From Enterovibrio norvegicus_B (GTDB taxonomy: Bacteria; Pseudomonadota; Gammaproteobacteria; Enterobacterales; Vibrionaceae): a stretch of DNA of 64,000 nucleotides. The translations under genes were made by a program, and so were the position numbers. The DNA lies in NCBI RefSeq assembly GCF_002876705.1, contig NZ_MDAG01000011.1, forward strand, positions 19,635 to 83,634, written 5' to 3'. Below the pieces are notes generated by a model, which worked only from the letters and a program-made list of their open reading frames with translations, made no database searches and had not been told where the DNA came from. Positions 45,956 through 55,428 of this stretch are shown piece after piece. The stretch's first letter is position 1. Each line of letters starts with the position of its first letter.

Positions 45956-46222
45956 TTAGTCGATAATTCCGCGAGCGCGCAAAATGGCAGTTTTGAAGTC
46001 GTTTTCGCAATCTTTCGCAAGACCGGGGATCATTTCATCTTTGCTGCTGTTACGCATTTTTAGATGATAGATCAGCACATCATCGGTGAGTGCGTCGAGT
46101 TGACCTTCATAGCCTGCTTCTTCGGCAAGTTTGCTGATCATTTGCATCAGATTCAGCTCTGGTTCTTTCTGCCACTCAGGGTGAAGCAGTTCGATCAGTT
46201 CGTTAACGCGATGACATTTCAT
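45956..46222 (-). CDS. yihD: YihD family (DUF1040) protein
   Basis: The 88-residue acidic protein begins MKCHRVNELIELLHPEWQK, the YihD signature. The function is not known. The ATG at 46222 has GGAG 5-8 bp upstream; the TTG at 46234 overlaps that site and is less likely. The neighbourhood (srkA, dsbA) matches E. coli. An upstream palindrome lies at 46272-46293. Confidence 0.9.
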   Translation of the reverse strand: MKCHRVNELIELLHPEWQKEPELNLMQMISKLAEEAGYEGQLDALTDDVLIYHLKMRNSSKDEMIPGLAKDCENDFKTAILRARGIID

Positions 46223-46655
46223 TGAAGACTCCAAATTGGGCTAACACAGTGTTAAAAATAGCCTTGGTTTTTGTATGGCTTATTCGCCATACAGTACCAG
46301 AATCACTATGTGCAAGCTATGTCGTCTTATGCCGCTTCGTCCGCTGGCGCATCGGTACTCAACACTGGATTTGGACGGATTAACGTCAAATCAGGTGTTG
46401 ATGTCTTTGGTGACGCTTTGAACGTTGGAGCAAACGAAGTAGAACGCATACGTGCTGGTGTACGAGTAACGCGGACGGTGCGAACAGTTACAGGGCGCAT
46501 TTAAGTTTCTCAGTTTTCGCGCATCCATGACGGGGTTAATAGCAGAGTGAACCAGGGGTTCCGATGGCTGATAGCCTTGCTGTTTTTTCACTCTGACGTG
46601 TAATTTCGCGCGGAGCATAACAAAAATAAATCGTTTAAAAAAGCATCAAGTTAAA
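46223..46655. other. 435-bp intergenic region upstream of yihD
   Basis: I find no supported gene. TGTATGGC (46272-46279) pairs perfectly with GCCATACA (46286-46293) around TTATTC; without a T-run it is a candidate operator 50-70 bp upstream of yihD. A plus-strand frame at 46271-46504 lacks a ribosome-binding site and recognisable motifs, so I do not call it. A small RNA cannot be excluded. Confidence 0.4.
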
Positions 46656-46690
46656 AAAATAAAAAAAGCCGCAAATGCGGCTTTTTCTTT
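46656..46690 (-). terminator. terminator after the diguanylate cyclase gene
   Basis: AAGCCGC/GCGGCTT (46666-46672 with 46677-46683) with T-runs on the minus strand (TTTTTTTATTTTTTT). Confidence 0.85.
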
Positions 46691-46705
46691 ACGGTATTTG
46701 GATCG

Positions 46706-47731
46706 TTATGTGATCGGCATAACGCGGTTTCTGCCCAAGTTTTTCGCCTCATACAATTGCGCATCTGCGCGGCTGATTAGATTGCGCGGGCTTTCCCCTG
46801 TTTCGAACTGCGCAACACCGATGGACACCGTGATGTTGTCGAGTTTCGAGCCTGTTTTCTTGTCTTTGATGGCCAATTTATCGATGCTGGCGCGAATGGT
46901 TTCGGCCACGCGACCTCCCCCTCCAAGAGGGCGGTTAGGGACGAGCAAGGCAAACTCTTCACCACCATAACGAAATGCTTCTATGCCTTCACGGCAGAAC
47001 TGAGCAAGACGCTTTGCCGTAAGCTTCAGTACCTGATCGCCCATGAGGTGGCCGTAGGTATCATTGAAGCTTTTGAAATGGTCGAGATCGCAAATCAGTA
47101 AGCAAAATCCGCGCTCGGGCGGCGATGCGATGAGTTTATCGAGGTGCTTGTCGAACGAACGGCGGTTTAAGATGCCCGTCAGTGCATCGTTAAAGGCTTG
47201 TTCGTTGGCCTCTGCCAATGTTTCCTTAAGGCGATCAATTTCTTTTTGGGCGTCTGCCAGTTGGTTCTTAAAGAAGCTGGTGGATTGGCGGATTTCTTTT
47301 GAACCTTTTAACGCTTTTCGCACCACGGCAATGGTTTCTTCCGTGCTCATGGCTTCTTCATCAAGACGTGCCAATTGCGAAAAGGTTTTCTCCAATGTGC
47401 CCTGAAACACATCCGTGTCTTTCATGGTATCAACCATGGTGTTGCTGATCTCAAGGGCTAATGCTTCAAAGCCTTCTTGTGCTGCTTGAATGCCTTCATT
47501 TTGCCCATCAGCAATATGCGCTTCATAGAGCTCAGTGCATTGTTCTAGGCTGACTGAGCCCGACGATTGAAGCGACTCGTTCATCGCTTTCGTTAAGGCT
47601 TCATCTGTGTTGGCAATATAGGTATACCAAAGTGCATAATTTTTAGGATTTGCAGGCACCTGATACTTCATCATGAGTGGAACGAGTTTCTTTAAATACC
47701 CAGCGGATAGCGCAAATGAATCGTTAGACAT
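46706..47731 (-). CDS. diguanylate cyclase, cytoplasmic
   Basis: The 341-residue protein has a helical N-terminal region (about 1-160) with coiled coil and a C-terminal GGDEF domain with CDLDHFKSFNDTYGH and the intact active loop RYGGEEF. It should make c-di-GMP from two GTP. No RxxD inhibitory site is seen at the usual place upstream (REGI). I chose ATG 47731 (MSNDSFALSAGYLKK) over the GTG at 47776. There is no obvious membrane helix or known sensor domain. Confidence 0.88.
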   Translation of the reverse strand: MSNDSFALSAGYLKKLVPLMMKYQVPANPKNYALWYTYIANTDEALTKAMNESLQSSGSVSLEQCTELYEAHIADGQNEGIQAAQEGFEALALEISNTMVDTMKDTDVFQGTLEKTFSQLARLDEEAMSTEETIAVVRKALKGSKEIRQSTSFFKNQLADAQKEIDRLKETLAEANEQAFNDALTGILNRRSFDKHLDKLIASPPERGFCLLICDLDHFKSFNDTYGHLMGDQVLKLTAKRLAQFCREGIEAFRYGGEEFALLVPNRPLGGGGRVAETIRASIDKLAIKDKKTGSKLDNITVSIGVAQFETGESPRNLISRADAQLYEAKNLGRNRVMPIT

Positions 47732-47904
47732 AGCTGGCTTATTCTCCGTTATATAAAGTGGAATGTGTCTTTCCACGTGTCACCAGTCTTCTAATCTTAG
47801 TAGAAATAATCAAAATGCTGTGACTACTGAACCAGTCATTACCGTCTACACTGCGGTAAATTAGACATGCGGCATGTTTAGGCGCTTAACAAGGAGAATT
47901 GGCT

Positions 47905-48696
47905 ATGGGATGGCTTAAAAAAACGTTAGCTCGGGTCGGTGTGGGTGGTGCGAAGGCAGAGGTGTCTGTTGAGTGTGATGACATTCAACAAGGTCAATCT
48001 GTGACGGTCACTCTCATTGTGCATGGGGGCGAGGCAACGCAACAGATTGACAAGGTTGCGTTCGATCTTTGCTGTGACTTTATGGGCTGGGAAGAGGTGC
48101 GTGGCGCAGGTGAACAGGGCAGGAAGAAACAGCGTAGACGTATCACTCATACACTTTTGTCATGGTCGTTGCCTGATGCTTTTGAGATGTCTAAGGGTGA
48201 GTCTCGCCGCTTTGAAACGGAATTGAACGTGCCTGTTGAAACGCCGCTTTCCATGGGAGATTGCAATGTTTGGCTCGAAACCAGCCTTGATATTCCTATG
48301 GCGAAAGACCCTTCAACCAAAACGCCGTTAACCATTAAACCTTCCCTTCATGTGAACGCGGCCTTTGACGTGTTAGAGGCGCACGGGCTCCGCATTGAAA
48401 AAGCGGATTGCGAACAAGATGAACGAAATCCTCGATCGTTTGAGCAGGTGTTTTCTTGGATGCCCGTTTCTGGCGCCTACGAGGGCGTTTGGCGCAAGCT
48501 CGACGTGGTGGTGACGCACAAAGATAATGCGCTGGATATCGGCATGACAGTACATCGACAAGGGGAAGGATTGGGAGACATGGTAGGACGGTTTGTCGGG
48601 GCAAATAAGCTTGAACGTTCGCTGGACGTTTCACTCGATGACAGCGTTGAACAAGTGCAAGACGCTTTGAACAATGTGCTGCAAAAGATAACGTGA
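47905..48696 (+). CDS. sporulation-control protein Spo0M family
   Basis: The 263-residue protein has the two beta-sandwich (arrestin-like) domains of Spo0M: MGWLKKTLARVGVGGAKAE at the N terminus is typical. In Bacillus the relative affects sporulation, but this organism is not a spore former, so a cytoplasmic scaffold role is only a guess. I chose ATG 47905, as AAGGAG lies 8 bp upstream. Confidence 0.85.
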   Translation: MGWLKKTLARVGVGGAKAEVSVECDDIQQGQSVTVTLIVHGGEATQQIDKVAFDLCCDFMGWEEVRGAGEQGRKKQRRRITHTLLSWSLPDAFEMSKGESRRFETELNVPVETPLSMGDCNVWLETSLDIPMAKDPSTKTPLTIKPSLHVNAAFDVLEAHGLRIEKADCEQDERNPRSFEQVFSWMPVSGAYEGVWRKLDVVVTHKDNALDIGMTVHRQGEGLGDMVGRFVGANKLERSLDVSLDDSVEQVQDALNNVLQKIT

Positions 48697-48701
48697 ATTT
48701 A

Positions 48702-48719
48702 AGCGTACACGTGTACGCT
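48702..48719. promoter_or_regulatory. 18-bp perfect palindrome upstream of trhA
   Basis: AGCGTACACGTGTACGCT is perfectly self-complementary over 18 bp. It lies 5 bp after the Spo0M-like stop codon and 49 bp before the trhA start, where a repressor could bind. The regulator is unknown. Confidence 0.55.
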
Positions 48720-48768
48720 GAGTTGTGTCATACTCGCTTTGTTAGTGATTTAGAAGGATGACTCTACG

Positions 48769-49428
48769 ATGACAGCGTGCACGACTGCAGGGCCTGATTA
48801 CTCCGTCAAAGAAGAGATAGCAAGCAGCGTTAGCCATGGGCTAGGTGTGGTGTTTGGTATTGTGGCCTTGGTGCTTTTGCTCTTAAAAGCGCTCAACGCG
48901 AACGCGGATGCCATGACGATTGCCAGTTATAGCGTGTATGGCGCGAGCATTATTTTACTTTATCTCGCCTCCACCCTTTATCATGCTATTCCTTATCCTA
49001 GCGCCAAACGCGCGCTAAAAACCTTCGATCATTGCGCTATCTATCTGCTGATCGCAGGTACTTATACCCCCTTTTTGTTGATCAGCTTACGAACGCCTTT
49101 GGCGACGGGCTTGATGGCGTTAATTTGGGGCATTGCACTGGCTGGTGTCGTGCTGAAAATTGCGTTTGTTTACCGCTTTAAGAAGTTGTCATTGGTGATT
49201 TATCTCGCCATGGGGTGGCTATCTTTGGTGGTGATTTATCAACTTGCGCAGGCGGTTGCTCTGCCGGGGCTTATGTTGTTGTTTGCGGGCGGGTTGGTGT
49301 ATTCGCTTGGTGTGATTTTCTATGTGAAACAATCAATTCCCTACAACCATGCTATTTGGCATTTATTCGTTTTAGGCGGCACGATACTGCATTTTCTTGC
49401 GATATATTATTACGTCCAGCCAGTGTGA
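48769..49428 (+). CDS. trhA: hemolysin III family membrane protein (TrhA/YqfA)
   Basis: The 219-residue protein has seven hydrophobic segments and the family marks EEIASSVSHGLG, STLYHAIP, FDHCAIYLLIAGTYTPF and HAIWHLFVLGG. It is related to PAQR receptors; E. coli TrhA (YqfA) affects membrane lipid homeostasis. Despite its name it need not be a haemolysin. An 18-bp palindrome lies just upstream. Confidence 0.92.
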   Translation: MTACTTAGPDYSVKEEIASSVSHGLGVVFGIVALVLLLLKALNANADAMTIASYSVYGASIILLYLASTLYHAIPYPSAKRALKTFDHCAIYLLIAGTYTPFLLISLRTPLATGLMALIWGIALAGVVLKIAFVYRFKKLSLVIYLAMGWLSLVVIYQLAQAVALPGLMLLFAGGLVYSLGVIFYVKQSIPYNHAIWHLFVLGGTILHFLAIYYYVQPV

Positions 49429-49445
49429 ATTTGCCTGCAAACAAT

Positions 49446-49480
49446 AAAAAAGCGAGAGGGTATGCCCTCTCGTTTTTTTT
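49446..49480. terminator. bidirectional terminator between trhA and trkH
   Basis: CGAGAGGG/CCCTCTCG (49453-49460 with 49465-49472), TATG loop, with A-runs before and T8 after. Confidence 0.88.
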
Positions 49481-49514
49481 GTTTTTACGGCGGTTAGTCA
49501 TCAGACTAACGCAC

Positions 49515-50960
49515 TTAATCTCGCCAGAAAGCAGGAAAAAGTAAGACCAACACCGTCAGTATTTCCAAACGTCCCATGAGCATACCAATACTCAGCGCCC
49601 ACTTTGCAGTATCTGACAGGCTGGCAAAGTTCCCTGTGGGGCCAATGACTGTACCCATGCCAGGGCCGACGTTGGCAACGGCCGTCATCGCGCCGCTCAA
49701 ACTGGTTATGCCGTCTAATCCCGTTGCAGCCAGAATCATCGCAACCACCAGAATCGTCATCAGATAGGTGATGGCAAATGCCACCACTGAGCGGACAATA
49801 TCTTCGTTAACTGGGCGGCCGTTATACCGTTGAATAAACACGCCAGAGGGGTGAACCAATTGCTGTATGTGTTTACGAAGTAGGGCGAGCGCGACTTGGA
49901 AGCGGAAGATTTTCGCGCCTCCCGCCGTTGAACCAGAACAACCGCCAACAATCAGCATGAACGCAAAAATCACCGAGGCAAAAGGCCCCCACGCCGTGAA
50001 GTCATCTAAACCAAAGCCTGTTGTTGTTACCACAGAGACGATGTTGAACATGGACACGCGAATGGCGTCACTGCTGGTGTAATCTTTGGTGAGTACCAAC
50101 CAAATGGCAACCATGGCAGAGGTGGCGAGTACCAAGTAGGTAAAGCCTCGCACCTGTGCATCATCAAAAATCATGTGCGGACTTTTGCGTCTGAGTGCCT
50201 GCATCAAGAGCAAGAACGGTAAACCGCCTGCAAACATGAATATTGTGCCGACCCATTGTGCGGAATGACTGAAGCGGTTCATGGAACTGTCAGATGTGGA
50301 GAACCCACCCGTAGACAGCGTGGTCATGGCATGGTTTATCGCTTCAAACGGTGTCATGCCTGTTGCCCAATAGGCAATAAAGCAAAGCCCCGACAGAATC
50401 AGGTACACCTTCATGATACTGATGGCGACATTTTTAGTGCGAGGGCTAGATTTTGCAGACCAATCTGACGATTCAGTTTGGAACAACTTCATCCCGCCGA
50501 CGTTCAAAAATGGCAGGATAGCCACGCCCATCACGATAAAGCCAACGCCACCTAGCCATTGCAAAATGGAGCGCCAGAACAAGATCGCAGGCGCCATTTG
50601 GTCAAGCCCGCTGAGCACCGTCGATCCTGTTGTGGTGATGCCTGACATGGTTTCAAAATACGCATCGGTAAAGCTGATGTGATTGATGAACACAAAGGGC
50701 AACGCGGCAAAGGCACTAGCAATCAACCACACCATGGTGGTGATGACGAACATATCTCGTACATTGAGGCGGAAGTTATCGGTCTTGCCGAGGGACAAAC
50801 AAAGAAATGCGGCAACATGGGTGATAATGACGGACAAGCCAAAATCGAGAAACCCCGGTGTGCCTGTGAAAAACGCGGTAAGCGTTGGGATGTACATGAA
50901 AAGGGCGATCTTAGATAAGACCAGCCCGATCACGAACAGTACAGGTTGTAAATTGACCAT
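49515..50960 (-). CDS. trkH: Trk potassium uptake protein TrkH
   Basis: The 481-residue, multi-pass channel-like protein has four pore loops with selectivity-filter segments, for example MSGITTTGST, TLSTGGFST and NVGPGMGTV. With TrkA it forms the low-affinity potassium uptake system. It is 15 bp downstream of trkA. Confidence 0.97.
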   Translation of the reverse strand: MVNLQPVLFVIGLVLSKIALFMYIPTLTAFFTGTPGFLDFGLSVIITHVAAFLCLSLGKTDNFRLNVRDMFVITTMVWLIASAFAALPFVFINHISFTDAYFETMSGITTTGSTVLSGLDQMAPAILFWRSILQWLGGVGFIVMGVAILPFLNVGGMKLFQTESSDWSAKSSPRTKNVAISIMKVYLILSGLCFIAYWATGMTPFEAINHAMTTLSTGGFSTSDSSMNRFSHSAQWVGTIFMFAGGLPFLLLMQALRRKSPHMIFDDAQVRGFTYLVLATSAMVAIWLVLTKDYTSSDAIRVSMFNIVSVVTTTGFGLDDFTAWGPFASVIFAFMLIVGGCSGSTAGGAKIFRFQVALALLRKHIQQLVHPSGVFIQRYNGRPVNEDIVRSVVAFAITYLMTILVVAMILAATGLDGITSLSGAMTAVANVGPGMGTVIGPTGNFASLSDTAKWALSIGMLMGRLEILTVLVLLFPAFWRD

Positions 50961-50975
50961 AAGGCACGGTTCGAC

Positions 50976-52352
50976 CTAGAGGAAGAAAGGACTCGGTTGG
51001 AAGAGTCGCTCTACATCAGGGATGTATTTCTTATCCACCAAGAACATCACCACGTGATCGTCCTGCTGAATAACGGTTTTATCGTGTGCAATCAGGACTT
51101 CCTCTTCCCTTACGATTGCGCCAATGGTGGTGCCGGCGGGCAACTTAATGTCGCCAATGGCCCGCCCGACCACTTTTGATGTGCTGGCATCGCCGTGTGC
51201 AATGGCTTCGATGGCCTCTGCAGCACCACGACGAAGCGATGATACGTTGACGATATCGGCTTTGCGCACATGAGTCAGTAGCGCTGAAATCGTGGCTTGC
51301 TGCGGCGAAATCGCTACATCAATCACACCGCCTTGAACAAGGTCAACGTACGCGCCACGCTGGATCAACACCATGGCTTTTTTCGCACCAAGGCGTTTTG
51401 CCAGCATCGCGGACATGATGTTGGCTTCATCTTCGTTGGTCACGGCAATGAACACATCAATTTGGTCGATATGTTCTTCGCTCAGCAGCTCTTGGTCTGC
51501 TGCGTCGCCACAGAATACGATGGTGTTTTCGAGAATTTCAGACAATTGCTCAGCACGTCGCGGGTTACGTTCTATCAGTTTCACGCTGTATGAGCGCTCA
51601 AGGCTTCTTGCGAGACCTGCACCGATGTTACCGCCACCCACAATCATGATGCGCTTGTAAGGCTTTTCAAGGCGCTGTAGTTCACTCATCACCGAGCGAA
51701 TGTGGTTGCTAGCGGCCACGAAGAACACTTCATCATCGGCTTCGATGATGGTGGTGCCTTGCGGACGAATGGGACGGTCGCGACGGAAAATAGCGGCAAC
51801 ACGTGTATCCACATGTGGCATGTGCTCGCGCAGTGCGGATAATGCGTTACCCACCAGTGGACCGCCGTAGTAGGCTTTTACTGCCACCAATCCGACTTTG
51901 TTATCTGCGAAGTTAACCACCTGCAATGCACCTGGGTATTCAATCAGACGATGGATATACCGCGTAACCAATTCTTCAGGGGCGATCAGGTGATCGACCG
52001 GACAGGCATCGGTCTGGAACAATTGTTCTTTGGCGGCGAGATATTCAGGGCTTCGGATCCGCGCAACGCGGTTTGGGGTGTTATATAGCGTGAAGGCAAC
52101 TTGGCAAGCAATCATGTTGGTTTCGTCAGAGTTGGTGACTGCAACCAGCATGTCGGCGTCTTGTGCGCCGGCTTCGAGAAGTGTGGAGGGGTGACTGGCG
52201 TAACCTTGAACCACCCTTAAATCGTATTTGTCTTGCAGCTCTCTGAGGCGTTCAGGGTTCTTATCGACGATGGTAATGTCATTGTTTTCGCCAACCAGAT
52301 TTTCGGCCAATGTGCCGCCAACCTGTCCAGCCCCCAAAATGATAATTTTCAT
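50976..52352 (-). CDS. trkA: Trk potassium uptake regulator TrkA
   Basis: The 458-residue cytoplasmic protein has two RCK modules, each with an NAD-binding Rossmann fold (MKIIILGAGQVGGTLA and IMIVGGGNIGAGLA) and a TrkA-C domain. It gates TrkH. A hairpin (GTTGGTGGC with GCCACCAAC, 52392-52416) lies upstream in the rsmB-trkA gap. Confidence 0.97.
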   Translation of the reverse strand: MKIIILGAGQVGGTLAENLVGENNDITIVDKNPERLRELQDKYDLRVVQGYASHPSTLLEAGAQDADMLVAVTNSDETNMIACQVAFTLYNTPNRVARIRSPEYLAAKEQLFQTDACPVDHLIAPEELVTRYIHRLIEYPGALQVVNFADNKVGLVAVKAYYGGPLVGNALSALREHMPHVDTRVAAIFRRDRPIRPQGTTIIEADDEVFFVAASNHIRSVMSELQRLEKPYKRIMIVGGGNIGAGLARSLERSYSVKLIERNPRRAEQLSEILENTIVFCGDAADQELLSEEHIDQIDVFIAVTNEDEANIMSAMLAKRLGAKKAMVLIQRGAYVDLVQGGVIDVAISPQQATISALLTHVRKADIVNVSSLRRGAAEAIEAIAHGDASTSKVVGRAIGDIKLPAGTTIGAIVREEEVLIAHDKTVIQQDDHVVMFLVDKKYIPDVERLFQPSPFFL

Positions 52353-52454
52353 AACGTCTGCGTGAACCTCGGTTCGTTTCTACTTGTTATGGTTGGTGGC
52401 ACGAATGGCCACCAACAATTTGGCACTACTCAATGTGATGTTTCAGCGTGAATA

Positions 52455-53735
52455 TCAGGCTGACTTTTTAATCACAGCGTAGTAGAAACCGTCCATGTTT
52501 TCTTGCCCTGGAAGAATCTGGCGACCCGGTGCGTCCGGTGTACCTGTTTCCAATGTTGCATCGCTTGTACGCGCGAGGAATGCAGCCACTTGCTGACCAT
52601 TTTCCTGCGGCGTAATCGAACATGTCGCATACACCAGCGTACCACCCGGTTTCAACTGTGCCCACATGGCGTCAATTATTTCAGCCTGAAGTGACACGAG
52701 CTGCGCGATGTCGTCTGCGCGGCGTAACCATTTGATGTCTGGGTGACGACGGATAACGCCCGTCGCGGAACATGGGGCGTCGAGCAGAATACGATCAAAC
52801 TGTTCGCCCTGCCACCATTCGCTAGGATGACGTGCATCGCCGCAAATAACCTGCGCTTTAAGGTTCAAACGCGCCAGGTTTTCCTCCACACGGGTTAAAC
52901 GTGTGGCATCCACATCCATGGCAACCACGTTTGCATCTGCTTTGTGCTCAAGGATATGACAGGTTTTCCCGCCCGGTGCAGCGCAGCAATCCAGAATCAG
53001 CTCGCCCGATTGTGGCTGCAGGTAATCCACAGAAAGTTGAGCAGCAGCATCTTGAACAGACACCCAACCGTCAGCAAACCCGGGCAATGCCGTCACATCA
53101 CAAGGGGATGCGAGCTTTAGAGCATCTTGTGCTTCTGAGTGAACCTCGGTTTCTATGCCGTTCTCCGTCAACAGTGCGCGGTAGCTATCGCGGGTGTGAT
53201 GCGTGCGGTTTACGCGCAGCCACATCGGTGCTTTCTGGTGATTGGCATCGACAACCTGTTCCCATTGTTCGGGGTACGCGGTTTGCAGTAATTTCAACAA
53301 CCAACCCGGGTGACCGTATTTTCCTGCATCGTGAGAGACAGCGGCAGCATCAAGATTTTCTTGGTTGCGCTGATAGCTGCGAAGCACGGCATTGACCAAA
53401 CCACGAAGCTGCGGCTTTTTCAGTACTTTGGTGGCATCCACAGTCTCAGCAACGGCGGCGTGCGGAGGAATTCGCATGAACGCAATTTGGTAAAGACCCA
53501 CCAAGATCAAATGGTGGAATACGCGTTGTTTGCCTTTAAGTGGCTTGTCCATCAGGCTTTGGGTGATGGATTCTAGGCGAGGCAGCCAGCGCAGGACGCC
53601 ATAGCAGATCTCTTGCAGCAGCGCGCCATCGCGCGGGGCGACTTTTTGCTGAGCCGGTGGCAGAGCCGCAGACAATGATTGTCCTTGGTCAACTACCTGA
53701 TAGATAACCTGTGCAGCGACAGCTCTTACGTTCAT
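52455..53735 (-). CDS. rsmB: 16S rRNA (cytosine-C5) methyltransferase RsmB
   Basis: The 426-residue protein modifies C967 of 16S rRNA. It has an N-terminal NusB-like domain (MNVRAVAAQVIYQVVDQGQS), the SAM site LDCCAAPGGKT, the motif IV DAPCSATGVIRRHPDI and the catalytic YATCSI. I chose ATG 53735, which starts the conserved sequence. It is downstream of a terminator that follows fmt. Confidence 0.97.
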   Translation of the reverse strand: MNVRAVAAQVIYQVVDQGQSLSAALPPAQQKVAPRDGALLQEICYGVLRWLPRLESITQSLMDKPLKGKQRVFHHLILVGLYQIAFMRIPPHAAVAETVDATKVLKKPQLRGLVNAVLRSYQRNQENLDAAAVSHDAGKYGHPGWLLKLLQTAYPEQWEQVVDANHQKAPMWLRVNRTHHTRDSYRALLTENGIETEVHSEAQDALKLASPCDVTALPGFADGWVSVQDAAAQLSVDYLQPQSGELILDCCAAPGGKTCHILEHKADANVVAMDVDATRLTRVEENLARLNLKAQVICGDARHPSEWWQGEQFDRILLDAPCSATGVIRRHPDIKWLRRADDIAQLVSLQAEIIDAMWAQLKPGGTLVYATCSITPQENGQQVAAFLARTSDATLETGTPDAPGRQILPGQENMDGFYYAVIKKSA

Positions 53736-53801
53736 GAAGGTACCTTCGTCAGGGGGTTGTGCGCAGTATTTGGCGAACAACAAAATTGTGTTTCTTGCGA
53801 C

Positions 53802-53826
53802 TAAAAAAGGCCAGCAAGCTGGCCTC
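53802..53826 (-). terminator. terminator-like hairpin between fmt and rsmB
   Basis: AGGCCAGC/GCTGGCCT (53808-53815 with 53818-53825) with TTTTTTAG on the minus strand, 5 bp after the fmt stop. It would separate def-fmt from rsmB-trkA. Confidence 0.7.
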
Positions 53827-53830
53827 TCGA

Positions 53831-54787
53831 TTACAGGGTTTTGCCAGGTTCAAACCATTCTCGACGGGAGTTTAGAATATCCGCCGCACCCATCGCTTTC
53901 TTGCCTGGAGGCTGAATCGAGGTGAGACGTAATACGCCATCACCCGTTGCCACGCGAATGCCCGTTTTATCCGCAGATAAAATGGTGCCTGGCGTTTTGT
54001 CGCTTTGCTCGGCGTCGACGTCGGCATCCCATACTTTGATGTTGTGCTCGGTGTCGTTTGCCGTCAGCGTGAAGTGGCTCATTGGCCATGGGTTAAACGC
54101 GCGAATGCAGCGCTCAAGCTCAACGGCACTTAAGGTCCAATCGACCAAGGCTTCTTCTTTACTCAACTTCTTCGCATAGTTAGCCAACTTGTCATTTTGC
54201 TTTTCAGCGACGGCGCGACCGGTTGCGATATCGTCCAGACAATCCACCAATGCGTCAGGCCCAAGTTCTGCAAGGCGCTCATATAGCGTGGCACTGGTTT
54301 CCTTCGCATCAATGCTCAGGGTTGCGATTTTTAGCATATCGCCAGTATCCAAGCCTTCATCCATCTGCATGATGGTGACGCCTGTTTCATCATCGCCCGC
54401 CCAAATAGCGCGTTGTATCGGTGCAGCACCACGCCAGCGAGGAAGGATAGAACCATGAACGTTGATACAACCCAAACGCGGTGTATCCAATGCCGCTTTC
54501 GGAAGCAGAAGGCCATACGCCACCACCACCATGATGTCAGCATCAATGGCCGCCAATTCTTGCTGCGCGTCTTCTGACTTTAAGCTGGCTGGCTGATAGA
54601 CCGGAATATCATGCTCAAGCGCCAGCATTTTCACTGGGCTTGCTGTCAGCTTTTTCCCGCGCCCAGCAGGGCGATCAGGTTGGGTGTAAACCGCAACCAC
54701 ATCGTGGTGTGAAGACAACAACGCCGCCATGTGACGGGCGGCGAAATCCGGCGTACCGGCAAATAAAATACGTAATGATTGGCTCAA
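53831..54787 (-). CDS. fmt: methionyl-tRNA formyltransferase
   Basis: The 318-residue enzyme formylates initiator Met-tRNA with 10-formyl-THF. It begins MSQSLRILFAGTPDFAARHM, contains the NVHGSILPRWRGAAPIQ motif, and has a C-terminal tRNA-binding domain (about 210-318). It follows def by 11 bp. Confidence 0.98.
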   Translation of the reverse strand: MSQSLRILFAGTPDFAARHMAALLSSHHDVVAVYTQPDRPAGRGKKLTASPVKMLALEHDIPVYQPASLKSEDAQQELAAIDADIMVVVAYGLLLPKAALDTPRLGCINVHGSILPRWRGAAPIQRAIWAGDDETGVTIMQMDEGLDTGDMLKIATLSIDAKETSATLYERLAELGPDALVDCLDDIATGRAVAEKQNDKLANYAKKLSKEEALVDWTLSAVELERCIRAFNPWPMSHFTLTANDTEHNIKVWDADVDAEQSDKTPGTILSADKTGIRVATGDGVLRLTSIQPPGKKAMGAADILNSRREWFEPGKTL

Positions 54788-54798
54788 GGAAACCTCAG

Positions 54799-55308
54799 TT
54801 AGCTTTTTTCGTTGGCGCGTTTGATTTTTTCGAGCTTCTGTTTGATGCGCTGTTGCTTCAGAGGCGACAGGTAATCAACGAACAATTTGCCTTCTAGGTG
54901 GTCAAGTTCGTGTTGTACACAAATTGCCAGAAGGTCATCAGCGTCGAATTGGTATGCGTTGCCATCACGATCAAGTGCCTTCACGGTCACTTCAGATGCA
55001 CGTGGTACCAATGCGCGCGCACCAGGGACAGACAGGCAACCTTCTTCGATGCCATCTTCGCCACGCTTCTCGATAATCTCAGGATTGATCAGAACCATGG
55101 CTTCTTCACGGTTGTCAGAAATGTCAATCACGACAATACGTTGGTGAATGTCGACCTGTGTCGCTGCCAAACCAATGCCTTCTTCGTCGTACATGGTTTC
55201 TAGCATGTCATCGACAATCTTTTGGATCTCTGGTGTGACGTTTTCTACCGGCTTCGCCACCGTGCGTAGGCGATCGTCCGGGAAGGTCAAAACCTGTAAT
55301 ACACTCAT
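54799..55308 (-). CDS. def: peptide deformylase
   Basis: The 169-residue metalloenzyme removes N-formyl groups. It shows all three motifs: GIGLAATQV, EEGCLSVPG and QHELDHLEGKLF. It is the first gene of def-fmt and divergent from the LysM gene, 120 bp away. Confidence 0.98.
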   Translation of the reverse strand: MSVLQVLTFPDDRLRTVAKPVENVTPEIQKIVDDMLETMYDEEGIGLAATQVDIHQRIVVIDISDNREEAMVLINPEIIEKRGEDGIEEGCLSVPGARALVPRASEVTVKALDRDGNAYQFDADDLLAICVQHELDHLEGKLFVDYLSPLKQQRIKQKLEKIKRANEKS

Positions 55309-55428
55309 AAATGTCTCTTAAATATGTTGAACTGCGCCGTATCCGGCTTCGGTAATTGGGCTAATTCTAGACATTTTGCAATTCAAATGACAGCATCCAA
55401 ACGTAAAGTACGCTTTTGGAGACATAGG

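Noticed and set aside
46271..46504. Plus-strand reading frame of 77 codons upstream of yihD
   Set aside because: It starts with TTG, has no ribosome-binding site, and its Arg/Val/Thr-rich tail shows no family. An antisense frame of equal length exists, so I do not call a gene.
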